From NCBI GenBank assembly GCA_902761655.1, contig CACWLD010000011.1, positions 1-35,561 on the forward strand: a stretch of DNA of 35,561 bases, written 5' to 3'. Under the pieces are notes generated by a model that worked only from the letters and a program-made list of their open reading frames with translations, did not search any database and was not told the origin of the DNA. Shown here one piece after another: positions 14,893 to 23,656 of this stretch. The position numbers were made by a program, and so were the translations under genes. Within the stretch, counting starts at the first letter, position 1; each line of letters opens with the position of its first letter. The stretch is from an uncultured Bacteroidia bacterium (GTDB taxonomy: Bacteria > Bacteroidota > Bacteroidia > Bacteroidales > UBA932).

Positions 14893-16266
14893 ATGAAAAA
14901 ATTTTTCTTTCTATCCTTGCTGATGATCTTCAGCTTTAACGTCTTCGCACAGGAAGAGGCGCTGAGGCTCATAGCAGAGAACCCTGACAGGGCCGCAAAC
15001 AATATGCACTCCTACGAGTTCAATCCCATAGAGGATACTCCGGCCCCCAAGGGATTCAAACCCTTCTATATTTCACATTACGGACGCCACGGCTCAAGAT
15101 ACGAGCAGAACTCCACCTTTGCGCGCACCGCTCAGCAGGCCTTCGCATTCCTTGACAGGATGGGACTCCTCACCCAGGAAGGAAAGGACCTGTACGAGAT
15201 GGTCAACACAGTTGTTGACGCTCACAAGGGAATGGAAGGTTCTCTGACCCCGCGTGGAGCACGCGAGCACAAGACACTGGCTGCCAGGATGTTCCAGAGG
15301 TTCCCCGATGCCTTCAAGAACAAGGACCGTTATGAGGTTGACAGCTTCTCCAGCACTAACTTCCGCTGCATTGTAAGTATGTGCAACTTCACCAACAGCC
15401 TCAAGGAGAAGTTCCCCAAGGGAGACTTCACCTTCACCAGCACGGAGAAGTATATGTCCTATATCAACCCCAGCCTCAGCATCCGCAGGCCGACAGACCC
15501 GCCGGCAGCACCAAGGATGCCGTCTTCTTCTTCATTTTCAAGCTCCAGGTCTGCAAATCCTGTAGTTCCCCCGTTCAGGGCAGCTACCGGAACCCCGGGA
15601 TATGATTTCACCCGCTTCCTGACCCCTCTGTTCACAGACCTCGACCAGGCGCTCAAGGTGCTCGGAAACCCTGAGTCCTTTGTACGCGCCATCTATACCA
15701 CCGGCAGCTACTGCCAGGACGTAGACTTCCTTGGAATTGACATCTTCAGGAAGTACTTCACCCCTGAGGAGCTCGTTTACTTCTGGGCCAGCGGCAATGA
15801 CAACATCTACCGTATGTGGGCAGGTTCAGTTGAGCAGGGAGACGTTATACGCTACGCCATCATCCCTCTTATGAAAGACTTCATAGAGAAGGCTGACGCG
15901 GCCATCCAGCCCGGCAGCCACAGGGTGGCTGACCTCCGCTTTGGTCACGACACCTCCATCCTTCCTCTCTTTGCGCTTATGGGAGTTGATGACACACAAC
16001 ACCGCAACTTCCCTTACCGCGAGGCTCACAACAACGGCTGGTACGCATTCTTCCAGGTTCCTATGGCAACAAACTGCCAGATGATATTCTACAAGAACAA
16101 GAAGGACGAAGTTCTCACCAAGGTCCTCTACAATGAGAAAGAGATCACCTTTGAGAACATCCAGCCGGTTTCCGGTCCTTACTACAAGTGGGAAGACCTC
16201 AAGGCATACTTCCAGGGTCTCTGCGACCAGGCCGCCAAGCCTTGGGTATCCCGCAGGGTATTCTAG
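14893..16266 (+). CDS. Secreted histidine acid phosphatase (MINPP/phytase-like)
   Basis: A 457-residue histidine acid phosphatase with a Sec signal ending NVFAQ. Catalytic motif SHYGRHGSRY gives Arg65, His66 and Arg69; RFGHDTS (His352, Asp353) supplies the proton donor. These phosphatases in Bacteroidota are often inositol-phosphate (phytate) hydrolases; substrate here is inferred. Residues 196-238 (codons 15478-15606) are Pro/Ser-rich, unlike the rest, and use codons the neighbours avoid. The +1-shifted frame over the same bases uses the favoured GCC, GAC, AAG and TTC codons, suggesting two compensating frameshifts that leave the gene open. Whether the enzyme still folds depends on this loop. 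A DUF4380 gene follows after 47 bases. Confidence 0.88.
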   Translation: MKKFFFLSLLMIFSFNVFAQEEALRLIAENPDRAANNMHSYEFNPIEDTPAPKGFKPFYISHYGRHGSRYEQNSTFARTAQQAFAFLDRMGLLTQEGKDLYEMVNTVVDAHKGMEGSLTPRGAREHKTLAARMFQRFPDAFKNKDRYEVDSFSSTNFRCIVSMCNFTNSLKEKFPKGDFTFTSTEKYMSYINPSLSIRRPTDPPAAPRMPSSSSFSSSRSANPVVPPFRAATGTPGYDFTRFLTPLFTDLDQALKVLGNPESFVRAIYTTGSYCQDVDFLGIDIFRKYFTPEELVYFWASGNDNIYRMWAGSVEQGDVIRYAIIPLMKDFIEKADAAIQPGSHRVADLRFGHDTSILPLFALMGVDDTQHRNFPYREAHNNGWYAFFQVPMATNCQMIFYKNKKDEVLTKVLYNEKEITFENIQPVSGPYYKWEDLKAYFQGLCDQAAKPWVSRRVF

Positions 16267-16313
16267 TAACGATTGACACCTATCTTAACTTTTCTATCTA
16301 AAATTTATAGAAT

Positions 16314-17309
16314 ATGAAAACTCTATTTACGGCTGTAACCGCTTTATTGTTCAGCTGCGCAACAATGCTCGCAGCACCGGCAATTGAGCCTCTCGAGGAA
16401 GGTCAGTACAAGATTTCCGTGGGAGAGGTATCAATGATAGTGGATGCCGCCCACGGAGGAAAGATCCTTTCCTTCAAATATGGCGATGCCGAGGCTATCT
16501 CCCAGATCCAGATGCCCAACGCATTTGGAAGCACCTTCTGGACCAGTCCCCAGAAGGAGTGGAACTGGCCTCCCGTACCGGAGTATGACACAATGCCGTT
16601 CACGGCAACCGAGGACGGTGGGGTGCTCAGGCTTCACGGACCCGTTTCCGAGAGGTTCAAATACAGCATCAGCAAGGAATTCGCAACGGACCCTTCTGAC
16701 AACTCAATCCTTGTCACCTACACCATTACCAATGAGGGAGACACTGAGAGAAGCGTAGCTCCTTGGGAGATTACCCGCGTTCCTAATGCAGGCGCAGTCA
16801 TTTTCCAGGCTCCGTTCGAGTCAATCACCCCGGCTGGCCTGCTTCCATTCAAGGAGCAGAACGGAATTGCCATATACGAGGCTGACACAGCTCCCCAGAA
16901 CCGTAAGGTTAACGCCAACGGAAAGGGATGGTACACATTCATCAACCACGGCCTTATGCTTATGAAGCGCTTCCAGGACCTTGAAGAAGGACAGGAAGCT
17001 CCTGGCGAGGCGGAAATCCAGGTTTACGTCAATGTAGGCAAGACCTTTATGGAACTTGAGTGCCAGGGTCCATACACCACCCTCAAACCGGGCGAGTCAT
17101 TGCACTGGACTGTTAAATGGAACCTTGTTCCACAGGCAGGCCCAGGCCCCGGAGCATTCCCGGGCGGAGCCCCTGGACAGAGACCTCAGGGCGCACCGGG
17201 CCAGAGGCCGCAAGGTGCACCCGGTCAGAGACCCCAGGGCGCGCCGGGTGGATTCCCGGGCGGTTTCCCTGGAGGATTCCCGGGCGGAGCGCCTCAGAGG
17301 CAGCAGTAA
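16314..17309 (+). CDS. Secreted DUF4380-like protein with Gly/Pro-rich collagen-like tail
   Basis: 331 residues. The signal peptide ends near MLAAP, and a beta-sandwich-like domain of the DUF4380 type spans ~25-272 (AAHGGKILSFKYG, FGSTFWTSPQKEWNWPP, PWEITRVPN, LKPGESLHWTVKWNLVP). This fold is related to galactose-mutarotase-like carbohydrate-binding domains; no function is proven. Residues 274-331 form a low-complexity tail of three GAPGQRPQ units followed by GGFP repeats and AAs QRQQ at the end. The tail probably stays unfolded and may tether the protein or bind glycans. Likely co-transcribed with the phosphatase. It ends 15 bases before the convergent esterase stop. Confidence 0.8.
   Translation: MKTLFTAVTALLFSCATMLAAPAIEPLEEGQYKISVGEVSMIVDAAHGGKILSFKYGDAEAISQIQMPNAFGSTFWTSPQKEWNWPPVPEYDTMPFTATEDGGVLRLHGPVSERFKYSISKEFATDPSDNSILVTYTITNEGDTERSVAPWEITRVPNAGAVIFQAPFESITPAGLLPFKEQNGIAIYEADTAPQNRKVNANGKGWYTFINHGLMLMKRFQDLEEGQEAPGEAEIQVYVNVGKTFMELECQGPYTTLKPGESLHWTVKWNLVPQAGPGPGAFPGGAPGQRPQGAPGQRPQGAPGQRPQGAPGGFPGGFPGGFPGGAPQRQQ
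17166..17303 (+). repeat. In-frame 24-bp tandem repeats encoding GAPGQRPQ, then GGFP units
   Basis: Three 24-base units (17166-17189, 17190-17213, 17214-17237) encode the same eight residues with different synonymous codons, followed by Gly-Gly-Phe-Pro units. Protein-level conservation with third-base divergence shows selection on the peptide rather than recent slippage. Confidence 0.85.
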
Positions 17310-17324
17310 AAACAGCTGAAAATA

Positions 17325-18293
17325 TCAGCGCTTGGAAGCGCGGACCACGTTTACAAATTCAACCATCTCTGAAAGCCAAGGCTTCACGAAAAGGTTGATT
17401 CCGTGGCCCGCGCCTTCTACTAGATAGAGCATTGTGGGTATTCCGCAGTTCTTCCAGGCATCGTACAGTTCTACTCCCTGGCAGTGCGGAACCACATTGT
17501 CTTTTGTACCGTGGAACATTATTGCCGGAGGATCTGAAGGATCCAGATAGGTGATTGGGCTGATGGTGCGGAAAAGGTCGTCCTGGCCGTTGTATTCCAC
17601 GCCAAGGAGAGCCTCTTCAGGGGTGCCGCCCCAAGGGCGCTCCCACTCGCATTCCATATTCAGGAGGTCGATAGGGCCGGACCAGTCGCAAACGCAGTCA
17701 ACTGCGCTGCTGTAAGAGGTGTAGGGTCCAACAGAACCTTCAAGGTCCACATCGTACTCCCCTACCTTTGCTTTCTTGATGTTGCTGGTTGCTCCGGCAA
17801 GTGAGGACAGGTGTCCTCCGGAAGAGAAGCCGGAGATTGCAATGAAAGAAGTGTCGAACTTATATTCCGCCGCCTTGGCCCTTACAAAGCGGATGACGGC
17901 CTTGATGTCGTTTATCTGTGCGGGGAACTTGGCGTCGGCGCTGGAGCGGTGGTTGGGAGCCACAACGGCGTAGCCGGCGTCCAGCAGGGCCTGGCCAATG
18001 CTGTCAAGGTTGGCCATTCCCTTGGAATTGTTTGAGAACCAAGCACTTCCGTAAATGTGAATTACAACCGGATAGGACGCCTTGACTTCCTTGGGAAGGT
18101 AGATGTCCAGATTGTGGTATACCTCTCCGTCATTGGCATAGTTGATATCCTTGAACTGCTGTCCGCACTGGATTTCCGGCATACGGAAGGAAAAACCGGC
18201 CAACTGGGCGGAAGTCATACCGGCGGGAGCCTGGGCGCTCAAGGAAAGCGCCGCGCAAAGGATGAATGCAATTGCAAATGAAGCTTTTCTCAT
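17325..18293 (-). CDS. Secreted alpha/beta-hydrolase esterase (BD-FAE-like)
   Basis: A 322-residue exported esterase. The signal peptide ends ALSLSAQ. The hydrolase core has VVIHIYGSAWF (78-86), in the oxyanion-hole position, the nucleophile elbow GFSSG (Ser157), an acidic HGTKDNVVPH and the catalytic His in GAGHGIN. The layout matches the carboxylesterase/feruloyl esterase-like family (hormone-sensitive-lipase related) found beside glycoside hydrolases. Its substrate is probably an acylated sugar. It converges on the DUF4380 gene and diverges from the GH3 gene; the 121-base divergent gap contains only weak promoter-like words (TATCTTAG at 18354 on the plus strand). Confidence 0.88.
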   Translation of the reverse strand: MRKASFAIAFILCAALSLSAQAPAGMTSAQLAGFSFRMPEIQCGQQFKDINYANDGEVYHNLDIYLPKEVKASYPVVIHIYGSAWFSNNSKGMANLDSIGQALLDAGYAVVAPNHRSSADAKFPAQINDIKAVIRFVRAKAAEYKFDTSFIAISGFSSGGHLSSLAGATSNIKKAKVGEYDVDLEGSVGPYTSYSSAVDCVCDWSGPIDLLNMECEWERPWGGTPEEALLGVEYNGQDDLFRTISPITYLDPSDPPAIMFHGTKDNVVPHCQGVELYDAWKNCGIPTMLYLVEGAGHGINLFVKPWLSEMVEFVNVVRASKR

Positions 18294-18414
18294 AATTCTA
18301 TCATTTTTGTTGGTTTTAGCATTTAAATGTAGTCATTATTTTTGGCAAATTGCTATCTTAGAGGTTACAATGGTTGGATTTCACAGATTAATAACAATTA
18401 CAAAATACCCACTT

Positions 18415-20730
18415 ATGAAAAAACTAATGATTGCCCTGGGCGCCTTTTTCTGCGCCCTTCCCCTCTTTGCTCAGCCAATCCTCACAAAGGATAACATAGA
18501 GCAGGTTCTCAAGGCAATGACCCTTGAGGAGAAAGCCACCCTCTGCGTGGGCGGAGCCCGCGCCGCCGTAGTGAACGGCGTTACCTCCGGACAGGCCGTA
18601 GGCCCTGTACAGGGAGCCGCCGGAAACACCCGTCCCCTTGCAAGGTTCGGCATTCCTACAACCTACCTGGCCGACGGCCCCGCCGGCCTCCGCATCAATC
18701 CTACCCGCCAGGGAACGACAGAGACTTTCTATTGCACAGGATTCCCTATCGGAACCCTTCTGGCATCTTCCTGGGACGTTGACCTGGTGGAGAAAGTGAC
18801 CACCGCAATGGGAAACGAGGTCCTGGAGTACGGAGTAGACGTTCTTCTTGCACCTGGCGTAAACCTGCACAGAAACCCGCTCAACGGCCGTAACTTCGAG
18901 TATTTCTCAGAGGATCCCGTCCTCTCCGGAAATATGGCCGCCGCTTACATCAAGGGTGTTCAGTCCAACAACGTAGGAACCTCAATCAAGCACTACGCCG
19001 CCAACAACCAGGAGACCAACCGTAACGAAGACGATGCCATAATCAGCGCCCGCGCCCTCCGCGAACTCTATCTCAAGAACTTCGAGATTGCCATCAAGAA
19101 GGCAAAGCCCTGGACGGTTATGTCTTCCTACAACAAACTTGACGGCAAATACACCCAACAGAGCGAAGACCTCCTCACCAAGGTCCTTCGTGACGACTGG
19201 GGATATGAAGGAATAGTTATGACTGACTGGGGCAGCAAGGCAGCAACTGCCGACGCCACAGCCGCAGGAAACGACCTTATGGAGCCGGGCAACGAGACCG
19301 AGATCCAGCGCATCGTTGACGCCGTTAAAAACGGCACCCTCTCCGAGGCCGACCTTGACAGGAACGTCCGCAATATGCTCAACTACATTGTAAAGACCCC
19401 TGCCTTCCGCAAATACAACTACTCCAACAAGCCGGACCTCAAGGCCCACGCCAAGGTTGCACGCGACGCCGCGGCAGAGGCAATTGTGCTTCTGCGAAAC
19501 GAGCAGAACACCCTGCCTCTGAAGGGCGGCGAGAACGTTGCCCTGTATGGAATAGGCGCACTTGAATTCGTAGCCGGAGGAACAGGTTCAGGAAACGTGA
19601 ACAAGGCTTACGTGGTAAATATGAAGGAAGGCCTTGAGAACGCCGGATTCAGGGTAGACCAGTCCCTCATCAACTACTACCAGGCATACATCGACTTCCA
19701 GAACGCAACAAGGCAGCTCACCGCTACCAACAACCGCGGATTCGGAGGATTCGGAGGCTCAGTCCTTGCCAACATAGAGGTTCCCGCAGCCGCTGTAACA
19801 GCAGAGGCCGGCCGCAATGACGTTGCCGTCATCGTGATCACCCGCAACGCAGGTGAGGGCGCGGACCGCAAGGTTCCGGACGACTTCAACCTCTCCCAGA
19901 ACGAGCAGGAACTCATTAACAACGTTTCCACCGCATTCCATAAGGCAGGCAAGAAGGTAATAGTTGTCCTTAACGTGGGCGGCGTTGTGGAGACCAACTC
20001 CTGGAAGTATCTCGTAGACGCCATCATCCTCCCTTGGTCTCCCGGCCAGGAAGGCGCAAACGCAGTTGGAGACATCATCGCCGGCAAGGTCAACCCTTCA
20101 GGAAAGCTCCCTATGACTTTCCCTATGTCATACTTTGACCATCCGTCCTCAATGAACTTCCCTTACGACTATGTCAGGGGCAACCAGGGCAACAACCGCA
20201 ACCCTGTCAAGGATGTGGATTACACCAACTATGAGGAAGGAATCTGGGTTGGATACCGCTACTTTGAGAAGGCAGACCGCGCTGTTTCATATCCGTTCGG
20301 ATTCGGCCTCAGCTACACCACCTTCTCTTACAGCAAGCCTACCGTAAAGGCCACCGCTGACGGATTCATCGCAACCGTTACCGTCACCAATACAGGAAAG
20401 GTTGCAGGAAAAGAGGCAGTAGAGCTTTATGTATCCGCTCCTGCAGGAGGAATGGTAAAGCCTGAGAAGGAACTCAAGGCATTTGCCAAGACCGGAATGC
20501 TCCAGCCGGGCCAGAGCCAGGTTCTCACATTTACCGTTTCCAACTACGAGCTCGCCTCATTCAACCAGGATGTAAACCGCTGGGAGGCCGCTCCTGGAAC
20601 ATATACCGTAAAGTTCGGCGCCAGCTCAGCAAACATCCCCGCAAGCGCAACATACAAGCTTGGAAAGCAGCAGACCTGGAATGTCAGCGACGCCTTCCTG
20701 AACGTAGCAATAAAGGATATGACATTCTAG
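18415..20730 (+). CDS. GH3 glycoside hydrolase (beta-glucosidase/xylosidase type)
   Basis: 771 residues with signal MKKLMIALGAFFCALPLFAQ. The GH3 N-domain contains KHYAANNQETNRN (192-204) and the nucleophile motif IVMTDWGS with Asp271. The C-domain begins around 345, and a C-terminal Fn3-like domain (SYPFGFGLSYTTF onward, ~620-750) completes the standard three-domain plan. The family removes terminal beta-linked glucose or xylose; specificity cannot be set by eye. A Gly-rich insert, NNRGFGGFGG, lies in the second domain. I use ATG 18415, which starts the signal peptide; the frame is open for 91 codons upstream, but these overlap the divergent esterase. The TAG stop shares CTAG with the convergent comF stop. 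Confidence 0.93.
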   Translation: MKKLMIALGAFFCALPLFAQPILTKDNIEQVLKAMTLEEKATLCVGGARAAVVNGVTSGQAVGPVQGAAGNTRPLARFGIPTTYLADGPAGLRINPTRQGTTETFYCTGFPIGTLLASSWDVDLVEKVTTAMGNEVLEYGVDVLLAPGVNLHRNPLNGRNFEYFSEDPVLSGNMAAAYIKGVQSNNVGTSIKHYAANNQETNRNEDDAIISARALRELYLKNFEIAIKKAKPWTVMSSYNKLDGKYTQQSEDLLTKVLRDDWGYEGIVMTDWGSKAATADATAAGNDLMEPGNETEIQRIVDAVKNGTLSEADLDRNVRNMLNYIVKTPAFRKYNYSNKPDLKAHAKVARDAAAEAIVLLRNEQNTLPLKGGENVALYGIGALEFVAGGTGSGNVNKAYVVNMKEGLENAGFRVDQSLINYYQAYIDFQNATRQLTATNNRGFGGFGGSVLANIEVPAAAVTAEAGRNDVAVIVITRNAGEGADRKVPDDFNLSQNEQELINNVSTAFHKAGKKVIVVLNVGGVVETNSWKYLVDAIILPWSPGQEGANAVGDIIAGKVNPSGKLPMTFPMSYFDHPSSMNFPYDYVRGNQGNNRNPVKDVDYTNYEEGIWVGYRYFEKADRAVSYPFGFGLSYTTFSYSKPTVKATADGFIATVTVTNTGKVAGKEAVELYVSAPAGGMVKPEKELKAFAKTGMLQPGQSQVLTFTVSNYELASFNQDVNRWEAAPGTYTVKFGASSANIPASATYKLGKQQTWNVSDAFLNVAIKDMTF

Positions 20731-21473
20731 CGGTTCCTTACGAATGCAAGGGTGGCCGCGCTTATGCGCACGTCCCCAGGGACGCATTCGCGCAGCGCGG
20801 CGTGACAAGCCGCAAGCGTGGAACCCGTAGTGAAAGTATCGTCAACAAGCAGGATGTGCCGGATGCCCTCCGGCACATTCGCTTTGAATGCCCCGGAGAT
20901 GTTGGTGCCGCGCGCCTGCGCGTTGGAGCGCACCTGGGAAGACCTGCGGCGTGGCTTGGAAAGGATGTCAGTGCGCAGGGGCGCGCCCAGCGCAGCGGCA
21001 ACCTCCCGGGCTATTATCTCCGCCTGGTTGTAGCCTCTTTTCCAGCGCCGCGTCCAGTGCAGGGGCACCGGGACTACGGCGTCCACATCGGCAAAATGCT
21101 CAGCGCCCGCAAGCGCTTCGCCCAGGCGTCGGGCAAACACCTTCCCCTGCGCAATCCTGAAATTGTATTTCAGTTCACGCGCAATGTTCCTGTATCCGGA
21201 TTGGGAATTGTAGAAGAACAGCGCAGCCGCATAGCAGTAGCGCTCGCGCACGCCATCGGGCACAACGATGCGGGAGTTGAATTCATCCGCCATAGCGTTG
21301 TGGGTGCTCTCCCAGAAACGGGTGTAGGGGAAATCCATCTCGCAGCCAAGGCAGATATGCTCCTCGCGCAGGTTCAGGGGACGGCCGCAGACTATGCACA
21401 AACGGGGCATCAGCAAATCTGCCAATGCCCTGCAAGAAGTTTTCAAGTCAAGCTTAGCGAAAAGGGGGTTCAT
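20727..21473 (-). CDS. ComF-family phosphoribosyltransferase-like protein
   Basis: A 248-residue ComF/GntX-type protein. The N-terminal zinc ribbon has Cys26, 29, 41 and 44 (LCIVCGRPL and ICLGC). The core phosphoribosyltransferase fold has VVPVPLHWTRRWKRGYNQAE and the PRPP loop ILLVDDTFTTGST. ComF proteins are linked to DNA uptake and repair, but the exact activity is unsettled. The start at 21473 overlaps the preceding stop as TGATG, a translational-coupling arrangement; an ATG at 21494 would lie inside the upstream gene. It is third in a minus-strand operon with the M24 peptidase and reductase. Confidence 0.88.
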   Translation of the reverse strand: MNPLFAKLDLKTSCRALADLLMPRLCIVCGRPLNLREEHICLGCEMDFPYTRFWESTHNAMADEFNSRIVVPDGVRERYCYAAALFFYNSQSGYRNIARELKYNFRIAQGKVFARRLGEALAGAEHFADVDAVVPVPLHWTRRWKRGYNQAEIIAREVAAALGAPLRTDILSKPRRRSSQVRSNAQARGTNISGAFKANVPEGIRHILLVDDTFTTGSTLAACHAALRECVPGDVRISAATLAFVRNR

Positions 21474-22219
21474 CAACAAGCCATAGCTCCGCAACAGTTG
21501 ATTACCTGACCGCTGACATAAGAAGAGAGGTCGCTTGCCAGGAAGAGAGCCACATTGGCAACGTCTTCAGGAGTGCCGCCGCGCCTCAGGGGGATGGTCT
21601 TCACCCACTGGTCGCGGACTTCCTGAGGCAGGGCCCCGGTCATCTCAGTGATGATGAAGCCCGGCGCTATGGCGTTAGCCCTGATTCCGCGCGGACCCAT
21701 TTCCTTTGCGATTGACTTTGTGAGGCCTATGAGACCCGCCTTGGAGGCGGAGTAGTTGCACTGGCCGGCGTTGCCGGACACTCCCACTACGGAAGACATA
21801 TTGATTATGCTGCCGCCACGCTGCTTTGCCATTACAGGGGTAAGCGCGTGTATGAAGTTGAAAGCGGACTTGAGGTTCACTGTGAGAACCGCATCCCACT
21901 GCTTCTCCTCCATACGGAGCATAAGGCCGTCGCGTGTGATGCCGGCGTTGTTCACCAGGATGTCTATGCGGCCGAATTCCTTGAGAATCTCTTCCACCAC
22001 CTGATGTGTCTGCTCAAAGTCTGCGGCGTTGGAGGCATATGCCTTAACCTTGTGGCCACAGGCCTCGAGTTCCTCTATTGTCTGCTTTGCTACATCGTTA
22101 ATTTCAAGATCGGTGAACGCTATGTCAGCGCCCTCCTGGGCGAATTTAAGGGCTATCGCCTTACCTATTCCTCTGGCTGCTCCCGTGATAAGGGCAACCT
22201 TTCCATCTAAAAGACCCAT
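21473..22219 (-). CDS. fabG: SDR-family 3-oxoacyl-ACP reductase (FabG-like)
   Basis: A 248-residue classical short-chain dehydrogenase. The NADP-binding TGAARGIG (12-19), NNAG (90-93), Asn115 and the triad Ser143, Tyr156, Lys160 (YSASK) are all in place. LVNNAGITRDGLMLRM and APGFIITEMTGALP are characteristic of FabG, which reduces 3-oxoacyl-ACP in fatty-acid elongation. An FabG name is likely, though other SDR ketoreductases look similar. The gene begins 2 bases after the peptidase stop and its own stop overlaps the comF start. The C-terminus ends in GAMAC rather than the usual GGMxM. Confidence 0.87.
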   Translation of the reverse strand: MGLLDGKVALITGAARGIGKAIALKFAQEGADIAFTDLEINDVAKQTIEELEACGHKVKAYASNAADFEQTHQVVEEILKEFGRIDILVNNAGITRDGLMLRMEEKQWDAVLTVNLKSAFNFIHALTPVMAKQRGGSIINMSSVVGVSGNAGQCNYSASKAGLIGLTKSIAKEMGPRGIRANAIAPGFIITEMTGALPQEVRDQWVKTIPLRRGGTPEDVANVALFLASDLSSYVSGQVINCCGAMAC

Positions 22220-22221
22220 AA

Positions 22222-23601
22222 TTATTCTTGATTCATTACTGTTTCTATGTCATCGGGGGCAATCGGAAGCCTGTTGGGGCCCAGCCTGCGGGCTCCGTCA
22301 GGGGTTACCAGAACGTCGTCTTCCAGGCGGATTCCGCCAAAGTTGTAGTAAGACTCCAGTTTGGAGTAATTGACAACGGCCTTTGCCTTGCCGTCGTTCT
22401 TCCATTTCTCTATGAGGGCGGGAATGAAATAGATACCGGGCTCGTCCGTAACCACATTGCCCGGAACCAGGCGCCTTGCCATACGGAGGCTGCCCAGGCC
22501 AAGCTGGGTGGAACGCTTCTGGTCAGGATCGTATCCTACATAATCCTCTCCAAGGTCCTCCATATCGTGTACGTCCATTCCCATATTGTGGCCGAGGCCG
22601 TGAGGCATAAAAAGGCCGGCAATTCCGTCTGCAACCATCTGGGGAACGTCTCCGCGCACAAGGTCAAGGGCCTTGAGGCTCTCAAGCATATGGGCGGCCA
22701 CTGCAAGGTGGACGTCCCTGTATGCGGTTCCCGGCTTGGTCAGGGAGAACGCCAGCTCGTTGCACTCGTAGACTATCTGGTAGATTTCCCTCTGCTTTGT
22801 GGTGAATTTTCCTCCGGTTGGATATGTCCTGGTGAAGTCTGAAGCGTAGTGGTTGTTGTTCTCCACTCCGGCATCGATCACCAGAAGCTTGCCGGGCTCT
22901 ATTACATTGTCGTGAGCGTGGCAGTGGAAGATTTCTCCGTGCTGGGTGAGGATGGTGGGGAAAGAAACGCCCCAGCCCTTGCACAGCGACAGCCCTTCCA
23001 TATTGCCTACTATCTCCTGCTCTATGACGCCGGGCTTGATGCCCTTCCTTCCAATGGTGTGCATCTGCTGGCCAAGGTCGCAGGCATCGTCCAGTTCCGC
23101 AATCTCAAAGTCTTCCTTGACGAGCCTCATTGAGACTATGGCGCGGATGAGCGCCTCTGAAGGCTGGGTGATGCCAAGCTGCTGCATCTTGAGCTTGTTG
23201 TAATACCTGTACTGGGGGATGATGTGTATCTTGCGGCCTTTGACGATGGCTTCTGAAACAACCCAGTCCAGCTTGGAGTATGGGGCGCTGTTATCCACAC
23301 CCGCTCCGGCGGCGAGGCTTGCCACGGAAGGCATTGGGCCCATCCAAATGATGTCGTCTACCTCAAAGTCATCGGCAAAGATGGTTTCCTTGCCGCTGTC
23401 CAGGTCGATGACCGCGGCAAAGCGCGGCTCGTCAATCCCGAAGTAATACAGCCAGGTGCTGTTCTGGCGCCATTTGTAGCAGTTGTCGCCATACTGCGCC
23501 GGAGCCTCCACGTTGCCCAGAAAAACTGCTATTCCGCCTTCTCCTGCCATCTTTGCGGCAAGTTCGCGGCGCCTCTTGAGGTAAATTTCCTTGGAAAACA
23601 T
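22222..23601 (-). CDS. M24 metallopeptidase, aminopeptidase P family
   Basis: A 459-residue Xaa-Pro aminopeptidase-type enzyme. The N-terminal domain (1-160) includes FGIDEPRFAAVIDL. The pita-bread catalytic domain has metal ligands Asp243 (VIDAGVE), Asp255 (SDFTRT), His338 (PHGLGH) and two late Glu residues (TDEPGIYF and GIRLEDDVLV). It removes N-terminal residues preceding proline and is probably cytoplasmic, as no signal peptide is present. It is the first gene of the minus-strand operon, preceded at 23633-23640 by a TATATTTG element on the minus strand. Confidence 0.92.
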   Translation of the reverse strand: MFSKEIYLKRRRELAAKMAGEGGIAVFLGNVEAPAQYGDNCYKWRQNSTWLYYFGIDEPRFAAVIDLDSGKETIFADDFEVDDIIWMGPMPSVASLAAGAGVDNSAPYSKLDWVVSEAIVKGRKIHIIPQYRYYNKLKMQQLGITQPSEALIRAIVSMRLVKEDFEIAELDDACDLGQQMHTIGRKGIKPGVIEQEIVGNMEGLSLCKGWGVSFPTILTQHGEIFHCHAHDNVIEPGKLLVIDAGVENNNHYASDFTRTYPTGGKFTTKQREIYQIVYECNELAFSLTKPGTAYRDVHLAVAAHMLESLKALDLVRGDVPQMVADGIAGLFMPHGLGHNMGMDVHDMEDLGEDYVGYDPDQKRSTQLGLGSLRMARRLVPGNVVTDEPGIYFIPALIEKWKNDGKAKAVVNYSKLESYYNFGGIRLEDDVLVTPDGARRLGPNRLPIAPDDIETVMNQE

Positions 23602-23624
23602 ATCCCTATTCTTTATTCTTTGGT

Positions 23625-23640
23625 TATCTTTACAAATATA
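23625..23640. promoter_or_regulatory. Abutting divergent -7 elements
   Basis: On the plus strand TATCTTTA (23625-23632) precedes the DUF456 gene. Directly beside it CAAATATA (23633-23640) reads TATATTTG on the minus strand toward the M24 peptidase. Both resemble TAnnTTTG; neither has a clear TTTG -33 box. The two start sites would face each other's DNA, so initiation may be mutually exclusive. Confidence 0.45.
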
Positions 23641-23656
23641 CTAAGAAATTGCGATT

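Noticed and set aside
17166-17303. Tandem repeats considered as a CRISPR array
   Set aside because: The units are contiguous, in frame, vary at third positions and have no spacers; they encode a Gly/Pro-rich protein tail.
17315-17329. Short inverted repeat GCTGA/TCAGC between DUF4380 and the esterase as a terminator
   Set aside because: Only a 5-bp stem, no T-tract, and part of it lies in the esterase coding end.
18142-18414. N-terminal extension of the GH3 frame upstream of 18415
   Set aside because: It overlaps the divergent esterase, and the canonical signal peptide begins at 18415.
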